Shown: positions 41,472-50,286, numbered from the stretch's first letter. The stretch is 64,000 bases of DNA from Streptomyces sp. NBC_00335 (GCF_036127095.1 NZ_CP108007.1:124001-188000); one strand, 5' to 3'. A program made the numbers and translations. The notes: generated by a model from the letters alone, not told the origin.

Positions 41472-43780
41472 CGCCCCCACCGGAGCCCCAGGCGGGCCCC
41501 TTCGTGGCCTTCAAGCGCCACGTACGGGCCGAAGCGGTCCCCGGCGAGGCCGCGTTCGTCCTGTCCGACCAGGGCGTCACCGTCCTGCGCGGAGCCGGGA
41601 TAGAGAGCCTCGTCCCGCTGCTGGACGGCAGCCACACGCTGGACGCGTTACTCCGCGCCGCCTCGGCGACCATGCCGGTCGCCGAGGTGGGACGGGCCCT
41701 GCGGAGCCTCGCACAAGCCAATCTGGTCGGGTACCGACACGGCGGAGCCGACACCGCCGGCGCCGCCCCGGCCGGCGGGGACACCGCCCTGGCCCAGGCC
41801 TACTGGGACCGGGCGGGCCTCGACGGGTACGAGGCGACGGCCGAGGTGGGCACGGCGCCCGTCGCGGTGATACCGGTGGGCGGGGTCGACGCCGACGCGG
41901 CCCGCGCCGCCTGCGCCGCCTCCGGGCTCAACGCCGTGGACGAGCACGCCGAGACCCCGCTGGCCCTGGTGGTCTGCGCGGACTACCTGGACCCCGGGCT
42001 GAGGGCCGTCGCCGGGCGGCTGCGCCAGCAGGGCCGGACCTGGCTGCTGGCCCGGCCGTTCGGCGCCGATCCCTGGACCGGCCCGTTCTTCTCGCCGGCC
42101 ACCGACGGACCCAACGGACCCGACGGACCCGACGGGCCCGGCGGACCCGGTGGGCCCGGCGGGCCCTGCTGGTCCTGCCTGGCCCACCGGCTCTCCGAGC
42201 ACCGCGCCGGGGAACTCCCCGTACAGCGCGCCCTGGGCCTGGACGGACCGGCGCCCAGACCCGCCCCGACCCTCTCGGCCGTACGGTCCCTGGGTCTGCA
42301 GTGCGCGGTGCTGGAGCTGTCCAAGTGGCTCGCGGGACTGCGCTACCCGGAGCAGCGCTCGGTGTGCGTCCTGGACAGCCTCAACCTGAGCACCGCCCAC
42401 CACACCGTGCTGCGCCGGCCGCAGTGCCCCGACTGCGGCGACCCCTCGCTGGTCGCCCGGCGGACGGCGCGGCCGCTCGCCCTGGCCTCCCGGCCGAAGG
42501 CGGAGGGCACCGGCAGCAACGACCGGGCCGTCTGCGCCGAGGGCATCCTCATCGAGAACCGCCACCTGATCAGCCCGGTCACCGGCATCGTGACGAACGT
42601 CCGCCCGGTCCCGGGACTGCCCGACGGGCTGCACGCCTACGACTCCGGCCACAACCTCGCCCTGCGCGGGCACTCGCTGGCCGGGGTCCACCAGGTCCTG
42701 CGGGCCCGCAGCGGAGGCAAGGGGGCGACCGCCACCGAGGCCCGGGCGAGCGCGCTGTGCGAGGCGGCGGAACGGTACAGCGCCGCCCGCCAGGGCGACG
42801 AGCTGGTCATCCGGGACTCGCTGACGGGGCTGGGCTCCGCGGCCGTCCACCCCAACACCTACCAGCTGTTCGACGAGCGGCAGTACGCCGACCGGGAGCG
42901 CTGGAACGCCCTGCAGCCGCCCTTCCACCGGGTGAGCCGGCCCTTCGACCCCGCCGCCGCGACCGACTGGACACCCGTGTGGTCGCTCACCGCCGGCGCC
43001 CACCGGATGCTGCCCACCTCCACCCTCTACTTCGACACGGGCGCCGGCGCCTCCCGGGACGGCCTGTGGGCCGACTCCAACGGCAACGCCGCCGGCGGCA
43101 GCCCGGAGGACGCCGTGGTCCAGGGCGTGCTCGAACTCGTCGAGCGGGACGCCGTGGCGCTGTGGTGGTACAACCGGCTGCGCCTGCCCGGCGTCGACCT
43201 GGACTCCTTCGACGAACCCTGGCTGGCGCAGACCAGATCGGCGCTCGACCGGGCCGGCCACCAGGTCTGGGCCCTCGACCTCACCTCCGACCTCGGCATC
43301 CCCGTCGTGGCGGCCGTCTCCCGGCGCACCGGCGGCCCCGCGGACGAGTACGTCTACGGCTTCGGAGCCCATCTCGACCCCCGGCTCGCGCTGCGCAGGG
43401 CGCTCACCGAGATGGTGCAGATGCTGCCGGCCCCCGGAGGTTCCGGTACGGCCCTGCCCGGACAGCCGCAGCTCCTCGCGGACCCGGCGCAGTCGCCGCG
43501 GACCCCCGCGTCCTGGCGGTACGCCGGACGCAACGCGGACCTCCTCGACGACGTCCGGCACCTGCGGACCCTGCTGGAGTCGCACGGGATGGAACTGCTG
43601 GTCCTCGACCAGACCCGGCCCGACGTGGGCATACCCGTGGTCAAGACCCTGGTGCCCGGACTGCGCCCGTTTTACGCCAGGTTCGCGCCCGGACGGCTCT
43701 TCGACGTACCGGTGAATGTCGGTCAGCGGAATACCGCCACCGCATTCCGTGAACTCAACGAGGTTCCGCTACCCCTGTAG
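41468..43780 (+). CDS. Fused TOMM cyclodehydratase (E1-like plus YcaO)
   Basis: 770 residues. Residues about 5-320 are the E1/ThiF-like leader-binding partner domain with a zinc tetrad CWSC ... CPDC. Residues about 375-770 are YcaO: GGKGATATEARASALCEAAERYSA and GGSPEDAVVQGVLELVERDAVALWW give the ATP/Mg glutamates. The C-terminus ends EVPLPL, close to the proline-rich end needed by azoline YcaOs. The enzyme phosphorylates backbone amides with ATP to close Cys/Ser/Thr into azolines on the upstream precursor. No flavin dehydrogenase partner is in the window, so rings may stay as azolines. Codon 61 is TTA (41648-41650), so translation depends on bldA tRNA. Confidence 0.9.
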   Translation: MTPPPEPQAGPFVAFKRHVRAEAVPGEAAFVLSDQGVTVLRGAGIESLVPLLDGSHTLDALLRAASATMPVAEVGRALRSLAQANLVGYRHGGADTAGAAPAGGDTALAQAYWDRAGLDGYEATAEVGTAPVAVIPVGGVDADAARAACAASGLNAVDEHAETPLALVVCADYLDPGLRAVAGRLRQQGRTWLLARPFGADPWTGPFFSPATDGPNGPDGPDGPGGPGGPGGPCWSCLAHRLSEHRAGELPVQRALGLDGPAPRPAPTLSAVRSLGLQCAVLELSKWLAGLRYPEQRSVCVLDSLNLSTAHHTVLRRPQCPDCGDPSLVARRTARPLALASRPKAEGTGSNDRAVCAEGILIENRHLISPVTGIVTNVRPVPGLPDGLHAYDSGHNLALRGHSLAGVHQVLRARSGGKGATATEARASALCEAAERYSAARQGDELVIRDSLTGLGSAAVHPNTYQLFDERQYADRERWNALQPPFHRVSRPFDPAAATDWTPVWSLTAGAHRMLPTSTLYFDTGAGASRDGLWADSNGNAAGGSPEDAVVQGVLELVERDAVALWWYNRLRLPGVDLDSFDEPWLAQTRSALDRAGHQVWALDLTSDLGIPVVAAVSRRTGGPADEYVYGFGAHLDPRLALRRALTEMVQMLPAPGGSGTALPGQPQLLADPAQSPRTPASWRYAGRNADLLDDVRHLRTLLESHGMELLVLDQTRPDVGIPVVKTLVPGLRPFYARFAPGRLFDVPVNVGQRNTATAFRELNEVPLPL
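42104..42166 (+). repeat. 9-bp tandem repeat coding a Gly-Pro-rich linker in the cyclodehydratase
   Basis: Seven units of the form GACGGACCC/GGCGGACCC encode a collagen-like Gly-Pro-x linker ending just before the first zinc CWSC pair. It separates parts of the E1-like domain and looks like a recent slippage expansion. Confidence 0.9.
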
Positions 43781-43811
43781 ACGGGGCCGCGGAAGCCCCC
43801 GTGGATGTGCC

Positions 43812-43847
43812 TGTAGTTGTCCCGGTAGAAGCCCTTGTAGATCAGCT
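43812..43847. repeat. Three 12-bp degenerate repeats before the histidine kinase gene
   Basis: Blocks of 12 bp share a central GTAG (at 43813, 43825 and 43837); a further GTAG at 43777 keeps the same phase (36 bp). They lie upstream of a TATAGT -10-like hexamer at 43883-43888. Possible binding site for the response regulator or SARP; low certainty. Confidence 0.4.
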
Positions 43848-43930
43848 CTCTGCTACCGCTCCGATCTTCGGCGGGCTCGGCATATAGTGCGGACCCGGAC
43901 CCTTCGTTTTCCCTACCGAGGAGTGAGCAT

Positions 43931-45238
43931 ATGACGGGCCGTTTCCGGACTGCGGACAACGACCTAGCTCAGAGGGCCCAGCAAACGGAGAGTTCGAATC
44001 CGGACAAGCGCGGGCGGGTCACCGACGTGCTCGCCCCGCGTCTGGCCCAGGGCATCGTGGTCACCGTCCTGTCCGGGTACGCAATCGTCACCCTGCTCAA
44101 CGTCGAGTACGCGTTACGCGACCGGCGGCGCGAACTCCTCGTCTGCGCGACCGCCGTCCTGGTCCTGTACGGCCTCCAGCTGGTCCTCACCTCCTCCAAG
44201 GCCCGGCACTGGTCCACCGGACGCAAGTGCGCGGCCCTGGGCGTGCAGTTGTTCCTCACCTTCCTGCCCCTGGTCTGGCTGAACGTGCTGTGGGGCAGCG
44301 TGGCGGGCCCCCTGAGCGCCTCGGTCCTGCTGCTCGCACCGCCCAGGATCGCCTGGCCCTCCTTCGCGGCCATCTCGGGCGTGGTGCTGTGGTGGGCGGT
44401 GGGTCAGGGCGTCACCGTGCTGGACCTCGCGTACGCGGCCATCTCCACCGCGCTGACCGGACTGGTGATCTACGGCCTCACCCGGCTGACCGACCTGGTC
44501 CACGAAGTGCACGAGACCCGTGCGGAGATGGCGCGGATGGCCGTCATCCAGGAACGGCTGAGGTTCGCCCGGGACCTGCACGACCTGCTCGGCTACAGCC
44601 TCTCGGCCATCTCGCTGAAGTGCGAGCTGATCCAGCGGATCGTCGTCAACAACCCCGAGCGGGCCCGCGCGGAGGTCGTCTCCGTGCTCGGTGTGTCCCG
44701 CCAGGCACTCGTCGACGTACGGCTGGTCGCCAGCGGATACCGCGACATGTCGCTGGCCGCCGAGGCCGTGTCGGTGGCCAACGTGATGGCCTCGGCGGAC
44801 GTGGAGGCGGAGGTCGACATCGACTGCGGGCGGCTGCACCCGCTGGTGGACACCGTGCTGGCGACGGCCCTGCGCGAGGGCGTGACGAACATCCTGCGGC
44901 ACAGCAAGGTGCAGTCCTGCACCATCAGGGCCGCGGTCGACGGGGAGATGGTGGAACTGGTGATGGAGAACGACGGGGTGGTGGCCGTCGGGCTCGCGGA
45001 CCCCGTGGACCGGGGCAGCGGGCTGGGCAACCTGGCCACGCGGCTCACCGCGATCGGCGGGACCCTGAGCGCCGGCATCGAGCCGCAGGGCCGCTTCCGG
45101 GTGACGGCGCGGGCGCCGATGAGGCCGGTCGCCCCCGATCCCGTGGACAGCGTCGGACCACAAGGGCGCGCGTACGACCGGAGCGCGGACACGGCGTCCG
45201 TCGCGGCGCTGGAACGCCGGGCCGGCCGGGCCGGCTGA
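43931..45238 (+). CDS. NarL-type membrane sensor histidine kinase
   Basis: 435 residues. Five to six hydrophobic segments (about 38-185) with no large outside domain, then a HisKA_3 dimerisation block RLRFARDLHDLLGYSLSAISLK with the phospho-His near residue 217, and an HATPase domain with ALREGVTNILRHSK (N box) and RGSGLGNLATRL (G box). Sensing is probably intramembrane. It phosphorylates the NarL-type regulator 45 bp downstream. Codon 62 is TTA (44114-44116). Placed 150 bp after the cyclodehydratase in the RiPP section, suggesting control of production or immunity. Confidence 0.9.
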   Translation: MTGRFRTADNDLAQRAQQTESSNPDKRGRVTDVLAPRLAQGIVVTVLSGYAIVTLLNVEYALRDRRRELLVCATAVLVLYGLQLVLTSSKARHWSTGRKCAALGVQLFLTFLPLVWLNVLWGSVAGPLSASVLLLAPPRIAWPSFAAISGVVLWWAVGQGVTVLDLAYAAISTALTGLVIYGLTRLTDLVHEVHETRAEMARMAVIQERLRFARDLHDLLGYSLSAISLKCELIQRIVVNNPERARAEVVSVLGVSRQALVDVRLVASGYRDMSLAAEAVSVANVMASADVEAEVDIDCGRLHPLVDTVLATALREGVTNILRHSKVQSCTIRAAVDGEMVELVMENDGVVAVGLADPVDRGSGLGNLATRLTAIGGTLSAGIEPQGRFRVTARAPMRPVAPDPVDSVGPQGRAYDRSADTASVAALERRAGRAG

Positions 45239-45283
45239 ACCAGCGCGAGCCGACCGGCACGAGGGTATAACGGGGGAACAACC

Positions 45284-45892
45284 ATGCTGTCGCTGCTTCT
45301 CGCCGAGGACGTCCACATGGTCCGCGGCGCGCTCATCGCATTACTCGAACTGGAGCCTGACTTCCAGGTGGTCGCCTCCGTGGACCGGGGTGACCTCATC
45401 GTGGCCTCCGCGCTCGAATCGCGCCCCGACGTGGCGATCATCGACATCGACCTGCCCGGGATGGACGGCCTGACCGCCGCCGCCGAACTGCGCGAACGCC
45501 TTCCCGACTGCCGCACGCTGATCCTCACCAGCCTCGGCAGACCCGGCACCCTGCGCCGGGCGATGGCCGCCCGCGTCTCGGGGTTCCTGCTCAAGGACTC
45601 CCCGCCGGCCCGGCTCGCCCAGGCCGTACGGGCCGTGGCCAACGGACAGCGGGTGATCGATCCCGATCTCGCCCTCAGCGCCTGGGAGGCCCTGGACAAT
45701 CCGATATCCCCCCGCGAGACGCAAGTGCTCCGGCTCGCCGCCCGGGGCGCCGACGCCGGCGAGATCGCCGAGCAGCTCTTCCTGAGCGAGGGCACGGTAC
45801 GGAACTACCTGACGGCCATCGTGGACAAGCTCAACGCCCGCAACCGGATCGACGCCATCCGCATCGCCGAGGAGGCGGGCTGGATCCCGTAG
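45284..45892 (+). CDS. NarL/LuxR-type response regulator
   Basis: 202 residues. Receiver domain (about 3-120) with acidic AED, phospho-Asp in VAIIDIDLPGMDG, Thr/Ser in LILTSLG and Lys in FLLKDS. LuxR helix-turn-helix (about 138-200): SPRETQVLRLAARGADAGEIAEQLFLSEGTVRNYLTAIVDKLNARNRIDA. Partner of the kinase directly upstream. Codon 20 is TTA (45341-45343), so kinase and regulator both need the bldA tRNA. Its stop lies 1 bp from the stop of the convergent ABM gene. Confidence 0.9.
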   Translation: MLSLLLAEDVHMVRGALIALLELEPDFQVVASVDRGDLIVASALESRPDVAIIDIDLPGMDGLTAAAELRERLPDCRTLILTSLGRPGTLRRAMAARVSGFLLKDSPPARLAQAVRAVANGQRVIDPDLALSAWEALDNPISPRETQVLRLAARGADAGEIAEQLFLSEGTVRNYLTAIVDKLNARNRIDAIRIAEEAGWIP

Positions 45893-45893
45893 C

Positions 45894-46526
45894 TCACGCC
45901 ACCCGCAGGATCCGGGTCGACTCCTCGGTGACCGCCGCCGCGGCGGACAGCCCCGCCAGCCGGTCCCGGTAGCCGGCCCCGGCGCGCACCCGCGCACAGG
46001 CCTCCGGGTCCAGCCACCACAGCACGCCCAGGTAGGCCCGGGGGTCGGCGGCCGAGCGGAGCAGGTCGCTGCCGCCGAAACCGCCGTCCGGCACGCACTG
46101 TGCGACCAGGGCGCCGAAGTCGAGCTCGAACTGCCGCGGCGGGCCGTCGAGCACCGCACGGACCAGCACGACGTGGGCCGCCTCCGAGAGCTCGCCCCCG
46201 ACGGTCATCCGCCCGACGGTGACCATCAGTTCGCTGGAGGAGACCGTGCCCGCACCGAGCCCGGGGTGCCGCTCCGGCAGGGGCCCGGCCTCGTGTCCGG
46301 CCTCGTGCCCGGCCTGGAGCAGCCGGTCCAGGGTGCTCCACTGGTCGAGGTGGACGTAACTGCCGGGCCGGTCGGGGCAGGCAGCCGTCACGAGCGCCTC
46401 GAAGCCCTTGGCGGACTCCCGGTGGCGCGCGTAGTCGACGAGTGCCCGCTCGAACGAGGAGGGATCCCCGGTCGTGGTCATCCGCTCGACGACCGTCACC
46501 TGCCGGCCGCGCTCTTGCTGGGACAT
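45894..46526 (-). CDS. Tandem ABM-fold (antibiotic biosynthesis monooxygenase-like) protein
   Basis: 210 residues made of two similar halves (about 8-95 and 105-205). The first reads VTVVERMTTTGDPSSFERALVDYARHRESAKGFEALVTA ... YVHLDQWSTLDRL, the second VTVGRMTVGGELSEAAHVVL ... YLGVLWWLDPEACARVRAG, both typical of dimeric alpha/beta-barrel ABM/cyclase proteins. Such domains act as cofactor-free oxygenases, cyclases or heme binders. Transcribed alone on the minus strand within the RiPP section and divergent from the YcaO-TfuA pair, sharing the control region with the 11-bp repeats. A tailoring role on the product is possible. Confidence 0.7.
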   Translation of the reverse strand: MSQQERGRQVTVVERMTTTGDPSSFERALVDYARHRESAKGFEALVTAACPDRPGSYVHLDQWSTLDRLLQAGHEAGHEAGPLPERHPGLGAGTVSSSELMVTVGRMTVGGELSEAAHVVLVRAVLDGPPRQFELDFGALVAQCVPDGGFGGSDLLRSAADPRAYLGVLWWLDPEACARVRAGAGYRDRLAGLSAAAAVTEESTRILRVA

Positions 46527-46591
46527 CGGCGGCTCCCCTCCCTGCTCCCTGCACGGCTTAACCGGTGCATTGTCCGCACAGACCGCTAGAG

Positions 46592-46624
46592 CGCCGATGG
46601 AACGCCGACGAAACGCCGACGGAA
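46592..46624 (+). promoter_or_regulatory. Three 11-bp direct repeats, candidate SARP binding site
   Basis: CGCCGATGGAA (46592-46602), CGCCGACGAAA (46603-46613) and CGCCGACGGAA (46614-46624) follow each other with exact 11-bp period. Direct repeats spaced one helical turn overlapping the -35 are the classical target of SARP activators, and a SARP gene lies 5.6 kb to the left. They are 172 bp before the YcaO start and 66 bp before the ABM start, in a 270-bp divergent region. Confidence 0.7.
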
Positions 46625-46796
46625 CCCGGTCCCGTACGGACCTCCCCGGGATCCCCCCGCCAGGGTTTTCACCACCCGTGTGGAAGTTCTGCCGCTCCCT
46701 TGCCGGTCGGCTGGCCGTCGCCCGCGCACGCTGGTGGACAGGTGCCGGGAACACGGCGCCCGACGGCCTCCGGGACGGGGCAGGGGAGGACGACGC

Positions 46797-47990
46797 GTGA
46801 AGAAGGTGCACTTCGCGGGGACCCACCGGGTCCGCCACCCCGAGGAGACCTGGGCCCGCCTCGGCGAACTCCGCGACTCCTTCGGGATCACCCGGATCGC
46901 CGATGTCACCGGCCTCGACACCCTCGGCATCCCGGTCGTCGCCGCGGTCCGGCCCGCATCCCGCACCCGGCCGCTCGCCTACGGCCGCGGAGCCACCCCC
47001 CTGCTCGCCCGGATCTCCGCCGTCATGGAATCCGTGGAGCTCTGGCACGCCGAGTACGCCTGCCCGCCCGCCGAAGTGCTGCGCACACCCGCGCGCGAAC
47101 TCGCCCTGCCCTACGACGTACGGGCCCTGCCCCTCGAACCCGGCAGCCTGCTGAGCGAACACACCCCCCTCGACTGGGTCATCGCCGCCGACCTGGTCAC
47201 CGGCGCCCCCGTGCCCGCCCCCCGTGCCTGCGTCCGCGCGGACGACGAGGCCGGCACCGGGTGGCGGCCCCCGCTGCTGCGCGCCACGGCCGGCGCACTG
47301 GCCGGCGGCAACAGCTACGAGGAGACCGTGGTCCACGCGCTCTACAAGGTCATCGAGCAGGACTGCGCCCTCGCCCCGGCCGGCGTTCCCGATGTGCCCG
47401 GCGTCCCCGCCCCGGCCGGCCTCGACACCACCGGTCCCGTCGACCCGGCCGGCGTCGACGACCCGCTCTGCGCCGAGGTCCTCGCCCGGCTCGCCGCCGC
47501 CGGAGTCCGCGTCACCCTCACCCGCCGGGCCAACCGCTGGGCGCTGCCCTGCTTCTCCGTGGGCCTGTGGTCGAAGTCCTTCCCCGTGCCCGTCACCGCC
47601 GTCGGCGTGCACGGCGACCCGGGCATCGCGCTGGGCCGCGCACTGACCGGCGCCGCCCGCGACCGGCTGCGCGCCCTGGTGGGCGACGGCCCGGCCGCGG
47701 CGACCCGGGCCCGCGCGACGCCGCCGCGCGCCGCCCGCCCCGCCGGGGCGCCCGTGGAGCGGCTCCTGGACTGGCGGGAAGCCGCCGTCCGCGGCGCCGA
47801 GTTCGCCGAGGACACCGACGAGATGCGCTGGCTCACCGGCCTGGTCACCGCGGTGACCGGCCACCGGCCGGTGGCCGTGGACCTCAGCACCGAAACCGAC
47901 TTCCGTGTCGTCAAGGTCGTCGCCGCGGGCCTCACGGGCCCCGCCGGCGCGAGCCCCGGCGCCACGGGCCTGCCCGGGGAGGGCCGTTGA
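46797..47990 (+). CDS. YcaO-domain protein, partner of TfuA (thioamidation-type)
   Basis: 397 residues, a stand-alone YcaO without an E1-like domain. Motifs: GRGATPLLARISAVMESVELWHAEYA and GGNSYEETVVHALYKVIEQDCAL carry the ATP/Mg-binding glutamates. C-terminal half ends with a DEMRWLTGL segment and a Gly/Pro tail, lacking the PxPxP end of azoline formers. GTG start with GGGGAGGA. It is coupled by a TTGA overlap to tfuA. YcaO-TfuA pairs install backbone thioamides in RiPPs (thioviridamide group) and methanogen MCR, with TfuA thought to supply sulfur. The likely substrate is the precursor at 41199. Confidence 0.85.
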   Translation: MKKVHFAGTHRVRHPEETWARLGELRDSFGITRIADVTGLDTLGIPVVAAVRPASRTRPLAYGRGATPLLARISAVMESVELWHAEYACPPAEVLRTPARELALPYDVRALPLEPGSLLSEHTPLDWVIAADLVTGAPVPAPRACVRADDEAGTGWRPPLLRATAGALAGGNSYEETVVHALYKVIEQDCALAPAGVPDVPGVPAPAGLDTTGPVDPAGVDDPLCAEVLARLAAAGVRVTLTRRANRWALPCFSVGLWSKSFPVPVTAVGVHGDPGIALGRALTGAARDRLRALVGDGPAAATRARATPPRAARPAGAPVERLLDWREAAVRGAEFAEDTDEMRWLTGLVTAVTGHRPVAVDLSTETDFRVVKVVAAGLTGPAGASPGATGLPGEGR

Positions 47991-49375
47991 CCACCCACGT
48001 GTTCGTCGGAGCCGCCCTCGGCGCCGAAGAGGTCCGCACCGCTTTCCCCGGAGCGGCCCTGCACCCGCCGGCCCGCCACGGCGATCTGCTCGCCCTCGCC
48101 GCCGGGCCCGGGGACACCGTCGTCCTCCTCGACGGCGTCCAGTGCCACGGCACCCCGGTGTCCCACGAGGAGATCCTCGACCTCCTCGCCGACGGCGCCC
48201 GGGTCGTCGGCGCCGCCGGGTTCGGCGCCCTGCGCGCCGCGGAACTGTGGCCGTACGGCATGCGGGGCATCGGCCTGGTCTTCGGCATGTTCGTCCAGGG
48301 CAGCCTGGACGGCGACGCCGAGGTCGCCGCACACCGGCCCACGCACACCCACGAGCACCCCACCCTGGCGCTGGTCACCCTGCGCTGGACGGTGGCGAGC
48401 GCCGTCTCCGACCGGCTCCTCACCCCGGGCACGGGCGAGATCCTCCTCGGCCTCGCCGGCTCGCTGCACTGCGCCGAGCGCTGCTGGCCCGCGCTGCTCC
48501 GGCTGGCCCGCGCGCACTCGGTGGAGGCCGGGGAGGCGGCGGCCTCCTTGCGCGCGTACGCCCGGCGGACCCGCTCCACCACCGACCTGCAGCGCGTGGA
48601 CTCCCTGCTGGCGCTGTCCTGGCTGGCCCAGGAAGCACCCGCGTCCGCGGCGGCGCCGTCCGCACCCGACCCGCTGCTCGTACCCGCCTGGTTCCTCGCG
48701 CCCACGAGCCGTCGCGCGCAGTGGCGCGGCACGTTCCGGCCCGCGCGGGGAGCCCCGCGCCACCCGGCCGTGCGCGAGCTCGACGTGCTCCGGTTCCAGC
48801 AGCTCTACGCCCCCGACTTCCCCGCCCGCTACCGGGGTTTCGCCCTGCGCCGGATCGCCGGGAACCTCCTGCCGGCCGGGGAAGCGGAGCTGGAGGCCTG
48901 CGCCCTGGAGTCCGCCGCCCGGGCCGGCATCACCGCGGACCTGCTCCCCGCCCAGGCGTGGGAGCACTGGCTGACCCCCGCCGAGCGGCGCGCCGGCACC
49001 CCCTGGCTCCGCCTCCTCACCCTGCTCGTGCGCTCCTTCCGCAGCGCACCGGGGGACGCGCCCTTCCACGGCGTGCCCGCGGAGCTGCGCCAGGCGGACG
49101 CCGTGTGGGCGGCGAGCACGAGCGCGGTCGCCGCCATCGACCGGCTGGGCGAGTCCGCCGCCACGACCGGCGCGGGGGGCACCGCCCGCCGGGTCCCGGT
49201 GGGCGAAGTCCGCGGGCACCTGCGGGAGATCTGGGGCGCGGGCAGCCCGGCGTCCCTGCAGGCGGCCGCCCGTGACCGGGGCTTCGCCTCCCTGGCCGAA
49301 GCGGAGGAAGCGGCCCGCCGCTTCCTGCCCCTGCGCGCGGCCCGGGCGGTCCCGGCCCAGGTGGAGGCCCGCTAG
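47987..49375 (+). CDS. tfuA: TfuA-like protein
   Basis: 462 residues. The first about 150 residues match the TfuA domain: HVFVGAALG, PPARHGDLLALAAGPGDTVVLLDGVQCHGTPVSHEEILDLLADGARVVGAAGFGALRAAELWPYGMRGIGLVFGMF and GDAEVAAH. The following about 300 residues are mostly helical and not assignable, so the protein is much longer than a plain TfuA. TTG start overlaps the YcaO stop. TfuA works with YcaO to convert an amide to a thioamide, probably delivering sulfur. The large extra domain could bind the precursor peptide. Confidence 0.85.
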   Translation: MTTHVFVGAALGAEEVRTAFPGAALHPPARHGDLLALAAGPGDTVVLLDGVQCHGTPVSHEEILDLLADGARVVGAAGFGALRAAELWPYGMRGIGLVFGMFVQGSLDGDAEVAAHRPTHTHEHPTLALVTLRWTVASAVSDRLLTPGTGEILLGLAGSLHCAERCWPALLRLARAHSVEAGEAAASLRAYARRTRSTTDLQRVDSLLALSWLAQEAPASAAAPSAPDPLLVPAWFLAPTSRRAQWRGTFRPARGAPRHPAVRELDVLRFQQLYAPDFPARYRGFALRRIAGNLLPAGEAELEACALESAARAGITADLLPAQAWEHWLTPAERRAGTPWLRLLTLLVRSFRSAPGDAPFHGVPAELRQADAVWAASTSAVAAIDRLGESAATTGAGGTARRVPVGEVRGHLREIWGAGSPASLQAAARDRGFASLAEAEEAARRFLPLRAARAVPAQVEAR

Positions 49376-49482
49376 CGCCCCGCTCTCGGCCCGCTCTCGC
49401 GCCCCGTCGCCCGCCTCCCGGCGGCGGTACTGTCCCGAAGTGGGGTCCACTCGCGGGCAGCGGACCGGACCGGGAGGCACCG

Positions 49483-50286
49483 ATGAGGACCGTACTGATC
49501 GTCGAGGACGACGACGGAATCGCCGAGGCCCTGGAGCAGGCCCTGACCGTGCACGGCTACGGCACGTGCCGCACCGGCACCGGAGCCGCGGCCCTGGAGC
49601 AACTGGACGACGCCTCCCTGGTCCTGCTCGACCTCGGCCTGCCCGACCTCGCCGGTCACGAGGTGTGCCGGCGGATCCGGGAGCGCTCCTGCGTCCCCGT
49701 CATCGCGCTGAGCGGCCGGGCCGACGAACTCGACCGCGTGATGGCCCTGCACATGGGGGCCGACGACTTCGTGGCCAAGCCCTTCGGCCGCTACGAGCTG
49801 ATGGCGCGCATCCAGGCCGTCTTCCGGCGCACCGGCGACTGCCCCCGGCACGACGGCGCCCCCGCCGCGCACGGCCCGCTACCCGAGCCCGGTTCCTTAC
49901 GCGAACCCGAGCACGAGCACGAGCACGACCCCGAGCGCGGGCTCGAACGCGGGCCCGGTGCCGGGGCCGGCCGGCCCGGCGGCATCCTGCGGGCGGGACC
50001 GCTCAGCCTGGACCGGCGCGCCCGCAAGGTGTACCTGGACGGCACGGAAGTACGCATCACCCGCAAGGAGTTCGAGCTGCTGGCCATGCTGCTGGAGGAG
50101 CCCGGCACGGTCATGGAACGCCAGGACATCATGGCCCGGGTCTGGGACGAGAACTGGTTCGGGTCCACCCGCACGCTCGACGTCCACGTGGGCTCCCTGC
50201 GCGGCAAGCTCGGCAGCAACGACTGGATCGAGGCGGCCCGGGGCGTCGGCTACCGCCTGACCGTCCCGCGGCCGCGCGCCTCGTGA
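49483..50286 (+). CDS. OmpR-family response regulator
   Basis: 267 residues. Receiver (1-120): VEDDDG, phospho-Asp in LVLLDLGLPD, VIALSG and the Lys in FVAKPFG. A long charged linker of about 45 residues (Glu/His/Pro/Gly-rich, including EPEHEHEHDPE) is longer than usual. OmpR winged helix follows (about 175-262): LDRRARKVYLDGTEVRITRKEFELLAMLLEEPGTVMERQDIMARVWD ... RTLDVHVGSLRGKLG. Codon 139, in the linker, is TTA (49897-49899). Kinase gene follows with a GTGA overlap. Confidence 0.9.
   Translation: MRTVLIVEDDDGIAEALEQALTVHGYGTCRTGTGAAALEQLDDASLVLLDLGLPDLAGHEVCRRIRERSCVPVIALSGRADELDRVMALHMGADDFVAKPFGRYELMARIQAVFRRTGDCPRHDGAPAAHGPLPEPGSLREPEHEHEHDPERGLERGPGAGAGRPGGILRAGPLSLDRRARKVYLDGTEVRITRKEFELLAMLLEEPGTVMERQDIMARVWDENWFGSTRTLDVHVGSLRGKLGSNDWIEAARGVGYRLTVPRPRAS

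Noticed and set aside
30601..42166. Short tandem repeats (30601-30654 and 42104-42166) as a CRISPR array
   Set aside because: Units are 9 bp, contiguous without spacers, and one set is in frame inside an enzyme gene. They are slippage repeats.
43964..44003. tRNA-like boxes (CTAGCTCAGAGGG and AGTTCGAATCC) at the start of the histidine kinase
   Set aside because: The two boxes are only about 20 bases apart, far too close for a tRNA, no acceptor or anticodon stems form, and the sequence lies inside a well-supported coding frame.
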